Source of the DNA: JBEVEP01 sp040512755
Lineage (GTDB): Bacteria; Pseudomonadota; Alphaproteobacteria; Rhizobiales; Rhizobiaceae
Length of the DNA: 5,860 nt
Direction of reading: 5' to 3'
NCBI GenBank assembly: GCA_040512755.1
Contig: JBEVEP010000197.1
Coordinates: 1 to 5,860, forward strand
Shown piece after piece: positions 1 through 4,892 of the stretch (position 1 is its first letter; every line of letters begins with the position of its first letter). Under the pieces are notes generated by a model. It was not told the origin of the DNA. It saw only the letters and a list, made by a program, of their open reading frames with translations, and searched no databases. Position numbers and translations under genes: made by a program.

Positions 1-173
1 CCCTCAAGATAGTCCGTTAATCCCCTCCAGCGCTCGATTGTCACGGTCGATTCCTGACTGACTAAAACTCGACGAATTCGAGCGCTGCAGCTTGCGACGT
101 TCCATTCGGCATCGAACTGTTCGATCGAGGGCACATTGTCGATTTTCTTCACAAGATCATTCACTGCAGCCAT
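1..173 (-). CDS. Hypothetical protein, N-terminal 57 residues (runs off the left edge)
   Basis: An open minus-strand frame begins with ATG at 173-171 and stays open to the edge of the window, so the C-terminus is missing. It starts MAAVNDLVKKIDNVPS and continues as a mixed polar sequence (FDAEWNVASC, then TVTIERWRGL) with no signal peptide and no membrane segment. The composition looks like a real soluble protein rather than an antisense artefact. The Shine-Dalgarno is weak (GGGATGGG just upstream). An in-frame TTG ten codons upstream, beginning LGRFARRDG, is an alternative start before a stop codon. I do not recognise the family. It lies about 60 bases beyond the tRNA-Val remnant, outside the putative element, and may be the first host gene on that side. 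It does not look like an integrase in the part visible. Confidence 0.45.
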   Translation of the reverse strand, partial: MAAVNDLVKKIDNVPSIEQFDAEWNVASCSARIRRVLVSQESTVTIERWRGLTDYLE

Positions 174-235
174 GAGCCCATCCCGTCGAGCGAATCGGCC
201 CAAACTGCAATGAGCTTAGCCTAAGTGGCTGTTAT

Positions 236-279
236 TGGTGGGCGATGGAGGGATCGAACCTGCGAACCACCCCGTGTGA
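236..279 (-). pseudogene. tRNA-Val 3' fragment, probable attachment-site remnant
   Basis: Read against the intact tRNA-Val gene at 2589-2663, this stretch matches 39 of 44 bases without gaps. The first 12 bases (TGGTGGGCGATG, the complement of CCA plus acceptor strand) and GAACCTGCGA of the T-arm are identical. The match runs from the CCA end to the anticodon loop (GTGTGA on the plus strand) and then stops abruptly. No D-arm or 5' acceptor strand follows, and one T-stem pair is broken, so it cannot be a functional tRNA. The orientation is the same as the intact gene. Tyrosine-recombinase elements that use tRNA genes often recombine in the anticodon loop and leave such a 3' duplicate at their far end. 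A decayed tandem tRNA copy is the alternative. Confidence 0.75.
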
Positions 280-589
280 GGCATTCGGCGCGTCGAGGCA
301 AGCAGCACCGGGTCCTTGGTCGGGCTGGACTTGGGCGACGCTGCCAAGGGGACGGCGTAACTCTCGTGTTTGACATGAGTCGACTTGCGCGCTTGTCGCT
401 GCAGTTCGACAGCTTAGCCTTTTCCCGGTCCGGACCGGATGGACAACCTTTTGAAAGCTCGCAGCTAGCTAACGAGTTGGGGTTGGAACACGACATCCGC
501 GAAGTAGTTGGCGGAGGCGAAGGATCGCTACCTCTGCACAACGCAGGCCATCTCGACTGATGCGCAAATGATGTCCAACGGAGAAAAAA
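280..589. other. Region without a supportable gene
   Basis: This stretch lies between the tRNA fragment and the secreted-protein gene. It carries two overlapping open frames on opposite strands, 111 codons plus (225-560) and 106 codons minus (221-541). Neither has a convincing ribosome binding site, and both run through the tRNA fragment, so I do not call either. A perfect TTGACA sits at 369-374 but no acceptable -10 box follows at 16-18 bases. I see no hairpin or repeat worth calling here. Confidence 0.5.
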
Positions 590-922
590 TTGAAAAAGTC
601 ACGACTTCTGGCAGGAGCTTTGGCCCTGTCCGTAATATCGACTGTTTCGTACGCCAGCGATGCTGGCAGCCCAATCTTTGGGAAGGCCAAGATAAAAGTA
701 ATGCGGAAGAACGATGCCGCAAAGGTCGTCGGTAAAGGTAGTACGGCTGACTACTACGGCTACTATGGCAACGTGTACGCCTCCCGTGCACAGTATTATG
801 GCAACCTCGGGCGTACATACAACAGTTATAGCAACGAAACGGCGTTTTACGGCGCAGCTCGGAACAACGCTCAGGCGGCAGCTAACAACTATGCAAGAGC
901 CTACTATTACGCAGGGTATTGA
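590..922 (+). CDS. Small secreted tyrosine-rich protein, unknown family
   Basis: A 110-residue protein starting at TTG. The start is decided by a GGAG at 580-583 six bases upstream, a stop codon at 569 in frame, and no other early start in this frame (the next Met is residue 38). Residues 1 to about 22-25 form a signal peptide: KK, a hydrophobic core (LLAGALALSVISTV), then SYASDA as the cleavage region. Residues 32-50 are basic (seven Lys/Arg). From residue 55 to 110, 15 of 56 residues are Tyr, with repeated YYGN blocks at 58-61 and 69-72, and many Asn, Ala and Gly. There is no cysteine and no membrane segment, so it is probably exported to the periplasm or outside. ATA, AGA and GTA codons and a G+C third-position share of only about 55% (hand count) suggest DNA of foreign origin compared with the core genes. 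Function unknown; a structural or amyloid-like surface role is only a guess. Confidence 0.65.
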   Translation: MKKSRLLAGALALSVISTVSYASDAGSPIFGKAKIKVMRKNDAAKVVGKGSTADYYGYYGNVYASRAQYYGNLGRTYNSYSNETAFYGAARNNAQAAANNYARAYYYAGY

Positions 923-1213
923 GCTGCTTTAAGCACTCAACGCCTCCGCTTATCGGGGGAAGAATCCGATGCTAAACAAGAAGCTAGAGCGGCGGCTCTG
1001 ATTCCATCAGACCGCACGCCGCTCTCGTCGCTACTTCCGAATCGTGGCGTGAGCGACCGAAACTTTCTTCCGCTCTTCCATGAACGCCCCCAACCCGTGC
1101 CATTTCACCACCGCCAGCAAGCAGCAGGCAATTTGGCCATCCGGTTGAGGGGGAGACGGCATAGGTTTTGATGCAATATGATCGCTCGCCCACAAAGGAA
1201 GCACCCTAGGCGC
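923..1213. other. Intergenic region between two convergent genes
   Basis: The secreted-protein gene and the lipoprotein gene point towards each other across this 291-base gap. No gene is supportable; a 69-codon minus-strand frame (984-1193) has no good ribosome binding site and overlaps the palindrome at 986-1025. That palindrome is the only clear structure. No classical terminator with a T-tract is visible for either gene. Confidence 0.5.
986..1025. repeat. Nested palindrome, possible short intergenic repeat
   Basis: An outer inverted repeat, AGAGCGGC at 986-993 and GCCGCTCT at 1018-1025, encloses a perfect inner one, TCTGAT at 997-1002 and ATCAGA at 1006-1011 with a TCC loop. Only nine bases lie unpaired between the two stems. 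It sits between convergent genes and has no T-tract on either side. Short intergenic palindromes that begin and end with AGAGC/GCTCT are, from memory, common in Rhizobiales genomes, so this is probably a dispersed repeat, possibly doubling as a bidirectional terminator. Confidence 0.6.
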
Positions 1214-1516
1214 TCATGCGCCCGCGTTAACGCTGATGACCTGGCCGATAGGGCTGACTAAGCAGGTGGATATGTAGGTGCCTGTCCCCATCTGCAGTTG
1301 CCAGTTGCCGCCGACAGCGGCGGTCGATGTCTGTGCGCTGTTAACGACGGAGGTTCCGGGTGTGGCGCTCCACAGTTCGTCCGCTCGGATGGAGCAGGCG
1401 CTGACTGCAGCCTGCGGTACATCGCCCAAACCCGCCGCACCGCCACTGGCTTGGCAACCGGGAAGCACGACAGTGGCGAGCAACAGGGCCACAGCGACGG
1501 AAACGCAATTGGCCAT
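1214..1516 (-). CDS. Small lipoprotein with one cysteine pair, unknown function
   Basis: A 100-residue lipoprotein. I start it at the ATG at 1516 (MANCVSVAVA) rather than at 1543, because AAGGA lies eight bases upstream and the signal peptide then has normal length. Residues 5-18 are hydrophobic and end in the lipobox LPGC (18-21). Cys21 would be lipidated by the Lgt/LspA pathway, and Gln at +2 is not an inner-membrane retention signal by the E. coli rule, so outer-membrane anchoring is likely. The mature part carries Cys41 (SAC) and Cys85 (STC), which could form a disulfide, with a conserved-looking pattern AC-x3-AD-x2-W, then G-x-W, then TC-x-V, then G-x-V. I recall small rhizobial lipoproteins of this style but cannot name a family. 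No neighbour is co-oriented and close enough to form an operon. Confidence 0.7.
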   Translation of the reverse strand: MANCVSVAVALLLATVVLPGCQASGGAAGLGDVPQAAVSACSIRADELWSATPGTSVVNSAQTSTAAVGGNWQLQMGTGTYISTCLVSPIGQVISVNAGA

Positions 1517-1827
1517 TTTTGCAATCCTTCGGACGGGACGCACCCAAAGGATGTCACCATAGCCAGCCTACCGTACCGAAACGACAGGAACGCACGGAGA
1601 ACGTTGGCGGAATACAATGCACTCACGGTCGGAACAGCGATCTATTTGTCTCAGGCCAGCTTCCCCGCCCCAATGACGCCGGGGAAGGTGCAACCGTTTC
1701 GCCGCAGGGTGGTCCTGTCGGGCTTCTCCAGTTCACTCCCCATGCCAGCCCAATCAGGTGCCCGGCCACAGCGATTTGCCCCCCGACCTTGCTTGGCCGG
1801 GCGCTCAGGCACAGATTGTCTATCCGG
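1517..1827. other. Region without a supportable gene, repeat-bearing
   Basis: This 311-base interval lies upstream of the lipoprotein gene and downstream of the C-x2-C gene; both are on the minus strand. Plus-strand open frames cross it (1298-1933 and 1519-2178), but they run antisense through the lipoprotein gene or the C-x2-C gene and have no ribosome binding site. I could not place a convincing promoter for the lipoprotein. It contains a 7-bp hairpin at 1661-1686 (TTCCCCG/CGGGGAA, 12-base loop, no T-tract) and the first two GCCCGGCCA repeat units. Confidence 0.45.
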
Positions 1828-1862
1828 TTATTTTGCGGGGCAATTCTTCGGTGCCCGGCCAA
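1757..1862. repeat. Cluster of GCCCGGCCA direct and inverted repeats
   Basis: GGTGCCCGGCCA occurs at 1757-1768 and again, identically, at 1850-1861. Between them lies the inverted form TTGGCCGGGC at 1793-1802. The inverted copy can pair perfectly over 10 bp with 1853-1862 (50-base loop) or over 9 bp with 1760-1768 (25-base loop), so two mutually exclusive hairpins are possible. The stop codon of the minus-strand gene (1828-1830) lies inside the larger loop. Confidence 0.6.
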
Positions 1863-2073
1863 CGTGCTCAAAACGAGCGACAGGTCTCGCAGGAAACCGC
1901 TGCTCCATCGCAATGGCAGGCTCGTTGCAATAAAGGCAGAACGTCTTAACTTGTTGTCTCTGACCGCGAAGGGCAAGCGCCTCCGCAACGGAGATCATTG
2001 TGAATTTTCCATCGCTGTCCTTTCGAAATGCCGTTCTGGCTACGACAACAGGACTGCGCTCAAGCTGGTTCAT
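1828..2073 (-). CDS. Small protein with C-x2-C...H-x7-C motif, possible zinc binder
   Basis: An 81-residue minus-strand frame starting at ATG 2073. It has a purine-rich ribosome binding site (AGAGGGG) directly upstream and an in-frame stop 18 bases before the start. Residues 21-37 (DGKFTMISVAEALALRG) precede Cys46-x2-Cys49, and the C-terminus has RFEH (His70) and NCP (Cys78). The order 'GK..I...A..RG', then C-x2-C, then F-x-H followed by a Cys resembles the N-terminal zinc-binding-like part of CoiA-type proteins, but that is a pattern impression only. No signal peptide or membrane segment is seen, so it would be cytoplasmic. It could be a complete small protein or the stump of a longer gene. 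Two long plus-strand frames (1519-2178 and 2028-2501) overlap it, but they look less like protein. Confidence 0.45.
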   Translation of the reverse strand: MNQLERSPVVVARTAFRKDSDGKFTMISVAEALALRGQRQQVKTFCLYCNEPAIAMEQRFPARPVARFEHVGRAPKNCPAK

Positions 2074-2588
2074 TTCCCCTCTTCCCGATTACGCTGCGTT
2101 ACCTGCGGCGCAGGAGGCGCGCATATACAGGTTTTAGCGGCAAGAGGTTTATTTTCAGCCGCCAAAAACTTGCGTTGAACCGCCACGATCATTGTTTCGC
2201 GTTCGTCACTCGCCGCAGCTGGCTGACAGCCTGCTCTGACCGGCAGGTTGGGCTATCGGGAGCGGAACCCGGTCGGGCGACCGTCTGGGGGGAGTGGGGT
2301 GGGGCTTCTGAGGCCGCGCGACCGTCCGAGGCAGGCGTCCGCAATGAGGGGAAGCGGACGTGGCTATCATTGCGGTTAATTGGGCGAAATCGGAACCAAC
2401 GTTGGGGAGCGAGGGGTCCTCCGCAACGGCGCGGTGCCCAGCCAACAGTGCCAAATCGTCGCGCTGGTCCCTGCCGAATACGCCTTCAGGCTGCATTCTA
2501 GGTGACGATATGGTGACGACACGCCTGTTGCCGGAATGAGGCATGCGCCATTCCAGTTTGCGTAAATATTTGATTTTCTTGCAGTTTA
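2074..2588. other. Region without a supportable gene next to the tRNA 3' end
   Basis: This 515-base stretch contains overlapping opposite-strand frames (2028-2501 plus, 2206-2544 minus) rich in Arg, Pro and Gly, which I do not accept as genes. It holds an imperfect hairpin at 2132-2167, a G-rich run at 2275-2304, a repeat-like segment at 2336-2400, and a 6-bp hairpin at 2533-2554 (GGAATG/CATTCC). The last lies 35 bases beyond the tRNA 3' end, without a T-tract. An AT-rich patch at about 2560-2588 directly abuts the tRNA. Confidence 0.5.
2336..2400 (-). repeat. Probable degraded dispersed Rhizobiales repeat
   Basis: A perfect 7-bp inverted repeat, CGTCCGC at 2336-2342 and GCGGACG at 2354-2360, is followed by more repeat-like sequence. 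On the minus strand it reads through LTAMIATSASPHCGRL. From memory, very abundant non-coding repeats in Bradyrhizobium and related genomes are often mis-translated as 'LTAMTATSASPPKADI' and share the GTCCGCTT...GCGGAC core. I infer this is a worn member of such a family; the surrounding minus-strand open frame (2206-2544) is then repeat-derived. Confidence 0.4.
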
Positions 2589-2663
2589 TGGTGGGCGATG
2601 CAGGGATTGAACCTGCGACCCCACCCGTGTGAAGGGTGTGCTCTCCCGCTGAGCTAATCGCCC
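2589..2663 (-). tRNA. tRNA-Val (anticodon CAC)
   Basis: Read on the minus strand, the sequence folds as a full cloverleaf. The acceptor strand GGGCGAT pairs with ATCGCCC, followed by discriminator A and an encoded CCA (2589-2591). The D-arm is GCTC...GAGC. The anticodon stem CACCC/GGGTG encloses the loop TTCACAC, giving anticodon CAC, which reads the valine codon GUG. The T-arm is GCAGG-TTCAATC-CCTGC. Length is 75 nt with CCA. It is divergent from rpsB and has its own promoter at 2693-2722. Its 3' half is duplicated, in decayed form, at 236-279, so it has probably served as an integration target while remaining intact. Confidence 0.95.
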
Positions 2664-2692
2664 GTCCGTGGCCGACGGCCCGGAACGGCGGC

Positions 2693-2722
2693 GATATAAG
2701 GCGCGCCGACCCTGCAAGTCAA
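2693..2722 (-). promoter_or_regulatory. Promoter of tRNA-Val(CAC)
   Basis: On the minus strand, TTGACT (2722-2717, five of six consensus bases) is followed after 18 bases by TATATC (2698-2693); TTATAT with a 17-base spacer is the shifted alternative. Predicted transcription would start near 2686, about 22 bases before the mature tRNA 5' end. This is a normal layout for a short tRNA precursor. Confidence 0.65.
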
Positions 2723-2767
2723 GAAGTCCTGGCTTGATAGAAGCCGCGGCAGGAAAGCTGTGGAGTG

Positions 2768-2796
2768 TTGCAATTCCGGCGGGGACACTCTATATG
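2768..2796 (+). promoter_or_regulatory. Promoter of the rpsB cluster
   Basis: TTGCAA (2768-2773) and TATATG (2791-2796) are separated by exactly 17 bases, each with four of six sigma-70 consensus bases. It is the best-scoring pair by eye between the divergent tRNA and rpsB. It predicts a transcription start near 2803 and an untranslated leader of about 120 nt. Confidence 0.6.
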
Positions 2797-2814
2797 CGCG
2801 CCCATTCCACACAC

Positions 2815-2923
2815 GGACTTTGGTATCTGCCCGGGAGAAATCCGGCTGAAACCTCCGGTGGCGGCCAAAGGCAGTCTTTGTTCGTCAAGTGTCCGTGGAG
2901 GCTAACCGGAAAGGACAAAGAGA
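2815..2923 (+). promoter_or_regulatory. rpsB leader: pseudoknot and Shine-Dalgarno-sequestering helix
   Basis: Three pairings can be traced. Helix A is CTTTGG 2818-2823 with CCAAAG 2865-2870. Helix B is CTGCC 2827-2831 with GGCAG 2870-2874. A and B interlock in pseudoknot order and share only base 2870. Helix C is TCTTTGTTC 2875-2883 with GGACAAAGA 2913-2921 (nine pairs, one a wobble). Helix C starts right after helix B and buries GGA of the AAGGA ribosome binding site (2911-2915), ending two bases before the rpsB ATG. A small hairpin TCCG 2892-2895 / CGGA 2907-2910 fits inside its loop. In E. coli, S2 is known to repress rpsB-tsf through the rpsB leader; that the same holds here is an inference. 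Confidence 0.5.
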
Positions 2924-3706
2924 ATGGCTCTGCCTGATTTCAGCATGCGCCAGCTATTGGAAGCTGGCGTTCATTTCGGCCACCAGACCCACCGCTGGAA
3001 CCCGAAGATGGCGCCTTATATCTATGGCGCCAGAAATAATATCCACGTCATTGACCTCTCTCAGACCGTGCCGATGCTGCACCAGGCTCTGAAGCAGGTT
3101 TCAGATACGGTCGCGAAGGGTGGGCGTGTGCTGTTCGTCGGCACCAAGCGTCAGGCCTCGGAGATTGTCGCCGATGCCGCACAGCGCTCCGCGCAGTATT
3201 ACGTCAACTCCCGTTGGCTGGGCGGCATGCTCACCAACTGGAAGACCATCTCCAATTCGATCCAACGCCTGCGCAAGCTGGACGAACTGCTCGCCGGCGA
3301 AGCCCAGGGCTTCACCAAGAAGGAACGCCTGAACCTTGAGCGTGAGCGCGAGAAACTCGACAAGGCCCTCGGCGGCATCAAGGACATGGGCTCCACGCCT
3401 GACCTGATGTTTGTGATCGATACGAACAAGGAAGCGATTGCCATTCAGGAGGCCAAGCGCCTTGGCATTCCGGTTGTGGCGGTCATTGATTCCAACTGCG
3501 ACCCGGACAAAATCGATTTCCCGATCCCGGGCAACGATGATGCGCAGCGCGCTATTTCGCTGTATTGCGATCTGATCGCAAAGGCGGCGATTGACGGCAT
3601 TGCCCGTCAGCAGGGCGCGCTCGGCATCGACGTCGGTGCTTCGGTCGAGGCGCCATCCGAGCCTGCGCTTGATGAGACCCCGGCTAGCGATTCCGCCGGC
3701 GCATAA
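2924..3706 (+). CDS. rpsB: Small ribosomal subunit protein uS2
   Basis: Complete 260-residue S2, a protein of the 30S subunit that binds late in assembly, between head and body, and helps recruit S1-type function at the mRNA exit side. The start MALPDFSMRQLLEAG is the usual alphaproteobacterial one, with AAGGA eight bases upstream. The first S2 signature (QLLEAGVHFGHQ) is at 10-21 and the second (PDLMFVIDTNKEAIAIQEA) begins at 159. The coiled-coil insertion spans about 105-155 (KTISNSIQRLRKL to KLDKALGGIKDM). The core fold closes with NCDPDKIDFPIPGNDDA at 191-207. The acidic and Ala/Pro-rich tail (241-260) is typical of rhizobial S2 and variable. First gene of the cluster; its leader looks regulated. 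A long frame on the opposite strand (3101-3712) is an antisense shadow. Confidence 0.98.
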   Translation: MALPDFSMRQLLEAGVHFGHQTHRWNPKMAPYIYGARNNIHVIDLSQTVPMLHQALKQVSDTVAKGGRVLFVGTKRQASEIVADAAQRSAQYYVNSRWLGGMLTNWKTISNSIQRLRKLDELLAGEAQGFTKKERLNLEREREKLDKALGGIKDMGSTPDLMFVIDTNKEAIAIQEAKRLGIPVVAVIDSNCDPDKIDFPIPGNDDAQRAISLYCDLIAKAAIDGIARQQGALGIDVGASVEAPSEPALDETPASDSAGA

Positions 3707-3766
3707 TCGCAAGGGGCCGTGAAGGCTTCGAAAAACTGAGATCTGACGCGATTAGCGTCTGTGGCC

Positions 3767-3795
3767 GGCGCATCATCGACTTCCGATGGTGCGCC
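3767..3795 (+). terminator. Hairpin between rpsB and tsf (partial terminator or processing site)
   Basis: GGCGCATCATCG (3767-3778) pairs with CGATGGTGCGCC (3784-3795): 12 pairs, one of them a T-G wobble, with a 5-base loop. A smaller hairpin, GACGC 3745-3749 / GCGTC 3755-3759, precedes it. No T-tract follows, so full termination is unlikely. A partial terminator or mRNA stabiliser that sets the S2 to EF-Ts ratio is more plausible. It ends 15 bases before the tsf ribosome binding site. Confidence 0.5.
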
Positions 3796-3821
3796 AACGC
3801 ATTTGGAACTAAGAGGCGACA

Positions 3822-4742
3822 ATGAGCATATCTGCAGCACAGGTGAAGGAACTCCGCGAATTGACCGGCGCGGGCATGATGGACTGCAAGGCGGCCCTCG
3901 CTGAAACCGGCGGGGACATGGAGGCAGCTGTCGACTGGCTGCGAAAGAAGGGCATTGCCAAGGCCGACAAGAAGGCAAGCCGCACAGCTGCCGAGGGCTT
4001 GATCGGCGTCGATTCCGGCCTGCGCGAGGCGGCTGTTGTCGAGGTCAACTCGGAGACGGACTTTGTCGCTCGCAACGATGCCTTCCAGGCAATCGTGCGA
4101 AACGTGGCCAAAGTCGCTCTGGCCTACGGTGCGACTGAGGCCGTCGCTAATGCCAAGTATCCCGGTTCGGAAAAATCTGTGACGGATACGATCAAGGACG
4201 CCGTTGGCACGATCGGAGAAAACCTGGGCTTCCGCCGCTCGACCAAGCTGTCTGTCAGCCACGGTGTTGTCGCGACCTATGTCCACAATTCGGTCGGCGA
4301 TGGCCTTGGCAAACTGGGCGTCCTTGTGGCCCTTGAGACCGAGGGCAAGGCTGAGGCTGCTCATGCGTTTGCCCGGCAGGTTGCGATGCATGTCGCCGCA
4401 ACCAATCCGTTGGCCTTGACGGCTGAAGAGGTGGATGCGGCCGCGGTCGAACGAGAGAAGGCGATTTTCGCTGACCAGGCCAGGCAGTCCGGCAAGCCGG
4501 AGAACATCATCGAGAAGATGGTCGAAGGCCGCCTTCGCAAGTTCTATGAGGAAGTCGTGCTTCTGAAACAGGCCTTCGTCATGAACCCGGATGTGACTGT
4601 CGAAAAGGCTCTGAAAGACGCCGAGAAAGACATTGGCGCGCCGGCCAAGATCACGGGCTTCGTCCGCTTTGCGCTCGGAGAGGGCATCGAGAAGGAAGAG
4701 TCGGATTTTGCCGCTGAAGTTGCCGCGGCCGTCAAAAAATAA
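3822..4742 (+). CDS. tsf: Translation elongation factor Ts
   Basis: Complete 306-residue EF-Ts, the cytoplasmic guanine-nucleotide exchange factor that releases GDP from EF-Tu. The ATG has AAGAGG five bases upstream. The N-terminal UBA-like domain (about 1-45) includes the first family signature LRELTGAGMMDCKAAL (11-26). The second signature EVNSETDFVAR is at 74-84; its TDFV (79-82) supplies the Asp-Phe pair that pushes into EF-Tu and disturbs the magnesium site. The two-part core follows, with the coiled-coil-like stretch around AVEREKAIFADQA, and the C-terminus GEGIEKEESDFAAEV is typical for Rhizobiales. Length is normal for alphaproteobacteria. It is 115 bases behind rpsB, with which it is usually co-transcribed, and may also feel control from the rpsB leader. 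The full-length open frame on the opposite strand (3684-4745) is an artefact of GC-rich codons. Confidence 0.98.
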   Translation: MSISAAQVKELRELTGAGMMDCKAALAETGGDMEAAVDWLRKKGIAKADKKASRTAAEGLIGVDSGLREAAVVEVNSETDFVARNDAFQAIVRNVAKVALAYGATEAVANAKYPGSEKSVTDTIKDAVGTIGENLGFRRSTKLSVSHGVVATYVHNSVGDGLGKLGVLVALETEGKAEAAHAFARQVAMHVAATNPLALTAEEVDAAAVEREKAIFADQARQSGKPENIIEKMVEGRLRKFYEEVVLLKQAFVMNPDVTVEKALKDAEKDIGAPAKITGFVRFALGEGIEKEESDFAAEVAAAVKK

Positions 4743-4766
4743 CACTGCTCAAAAGCATTGTGTATT

Positions 4767-4798
4767 GAAGGGCATCGCGTGACATCGCGGTGCCCTTC
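4767..4798 (+). terminator. Strong hairpin after tsf
   Basis: The arms at 4767-4779 and 4786-4798 form 13 pairs (one T-G wobble) around the loop TGACAT: GAAGGGCA with TGCCCTTC, then TCGCG with CGCGG. It starts 24 bases after the tsf stop. The 3' flank (GTGTATC) has no T-tract, so it may be a Rho-assisted or partial terminator, or protect the rpsB-tsf mRNA 3' end. It separates the rpsB-tsf pair from pyrH-frr. Confidence 0.6.
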
Positions 4799-4892
4799 GT
4801 GTATCGCAGGCCGGATTTCGACGAGTTTTTCTGGCGATGAAGCGACGGCCCTCCTCACGAAATGCGCCGGACGACAGCATGACGAGGACAAG

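Noticed and set aside
369..397. Perfect TTGACA as a promoter for the secreted-protein gene
   Set aside because: At 16-18 bases downstream there is no acceptable -10 hexamer (TTGTCG at best), and it would leave a leader of nearly 190 bases.
221..560. Opposite-strand open frames of 111 and 106 codons
   Set aside because: Both read through the tRNA fragment, lack a good ribosome binding site and have low-complexity or shadow-like composition.
1661..1686. Hairpin TTCCCCG/CGGGGAA as a terminator of the minus-strand C-x2-C gene
   Set aside because: The loop is 12 bases, no T-tract follows on either strand, and it is more than 140 bases past the stop codon.
1298..2178. Plus-strand open frames of 211 and 219 codons
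   Set aside because: They overlap the better supported minus-strand lipoprotein and C-x2-C genes and have Arg/Pro/Ser-rich composition typical of shadows in GC-rich DNA.
2028..2501. A 157-codon plus-strand open frame
   Set aside because: Arg/Gly-rich, no ribosome binding site, runs antisense to the start of the C-x2-C gene and through the dispersed-repeat segment.
2533..2554. Hairpin GGAATG/CATTCC as the tRNA-Val terminator
   Set aside because: Only six pairs and no T-run on the minus strand; position is suitable but the evidence is too weak to call.
3101..3712. A 203-codon open frame antisense to rpsB
   Set aside because: Shadow of rpsB codon bias; no independent evidence of coding.
3684..4745. 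A 353-codon open frame antisense to tsf
   Set aside because: It lies wholly over tsf, whose identity is certain, has no ribosome binding site or family resemblance, and such antisense frames are common in GC-rich genes.
4758..4892. An N-terminal extension of PyrH from a TTG at 4758
   Set aside because: The extra 45 residues run through the hairpin after tsf, do not resemble UMP kinases, and the ATG at 4893 has its own GAGGA and the normal family start.
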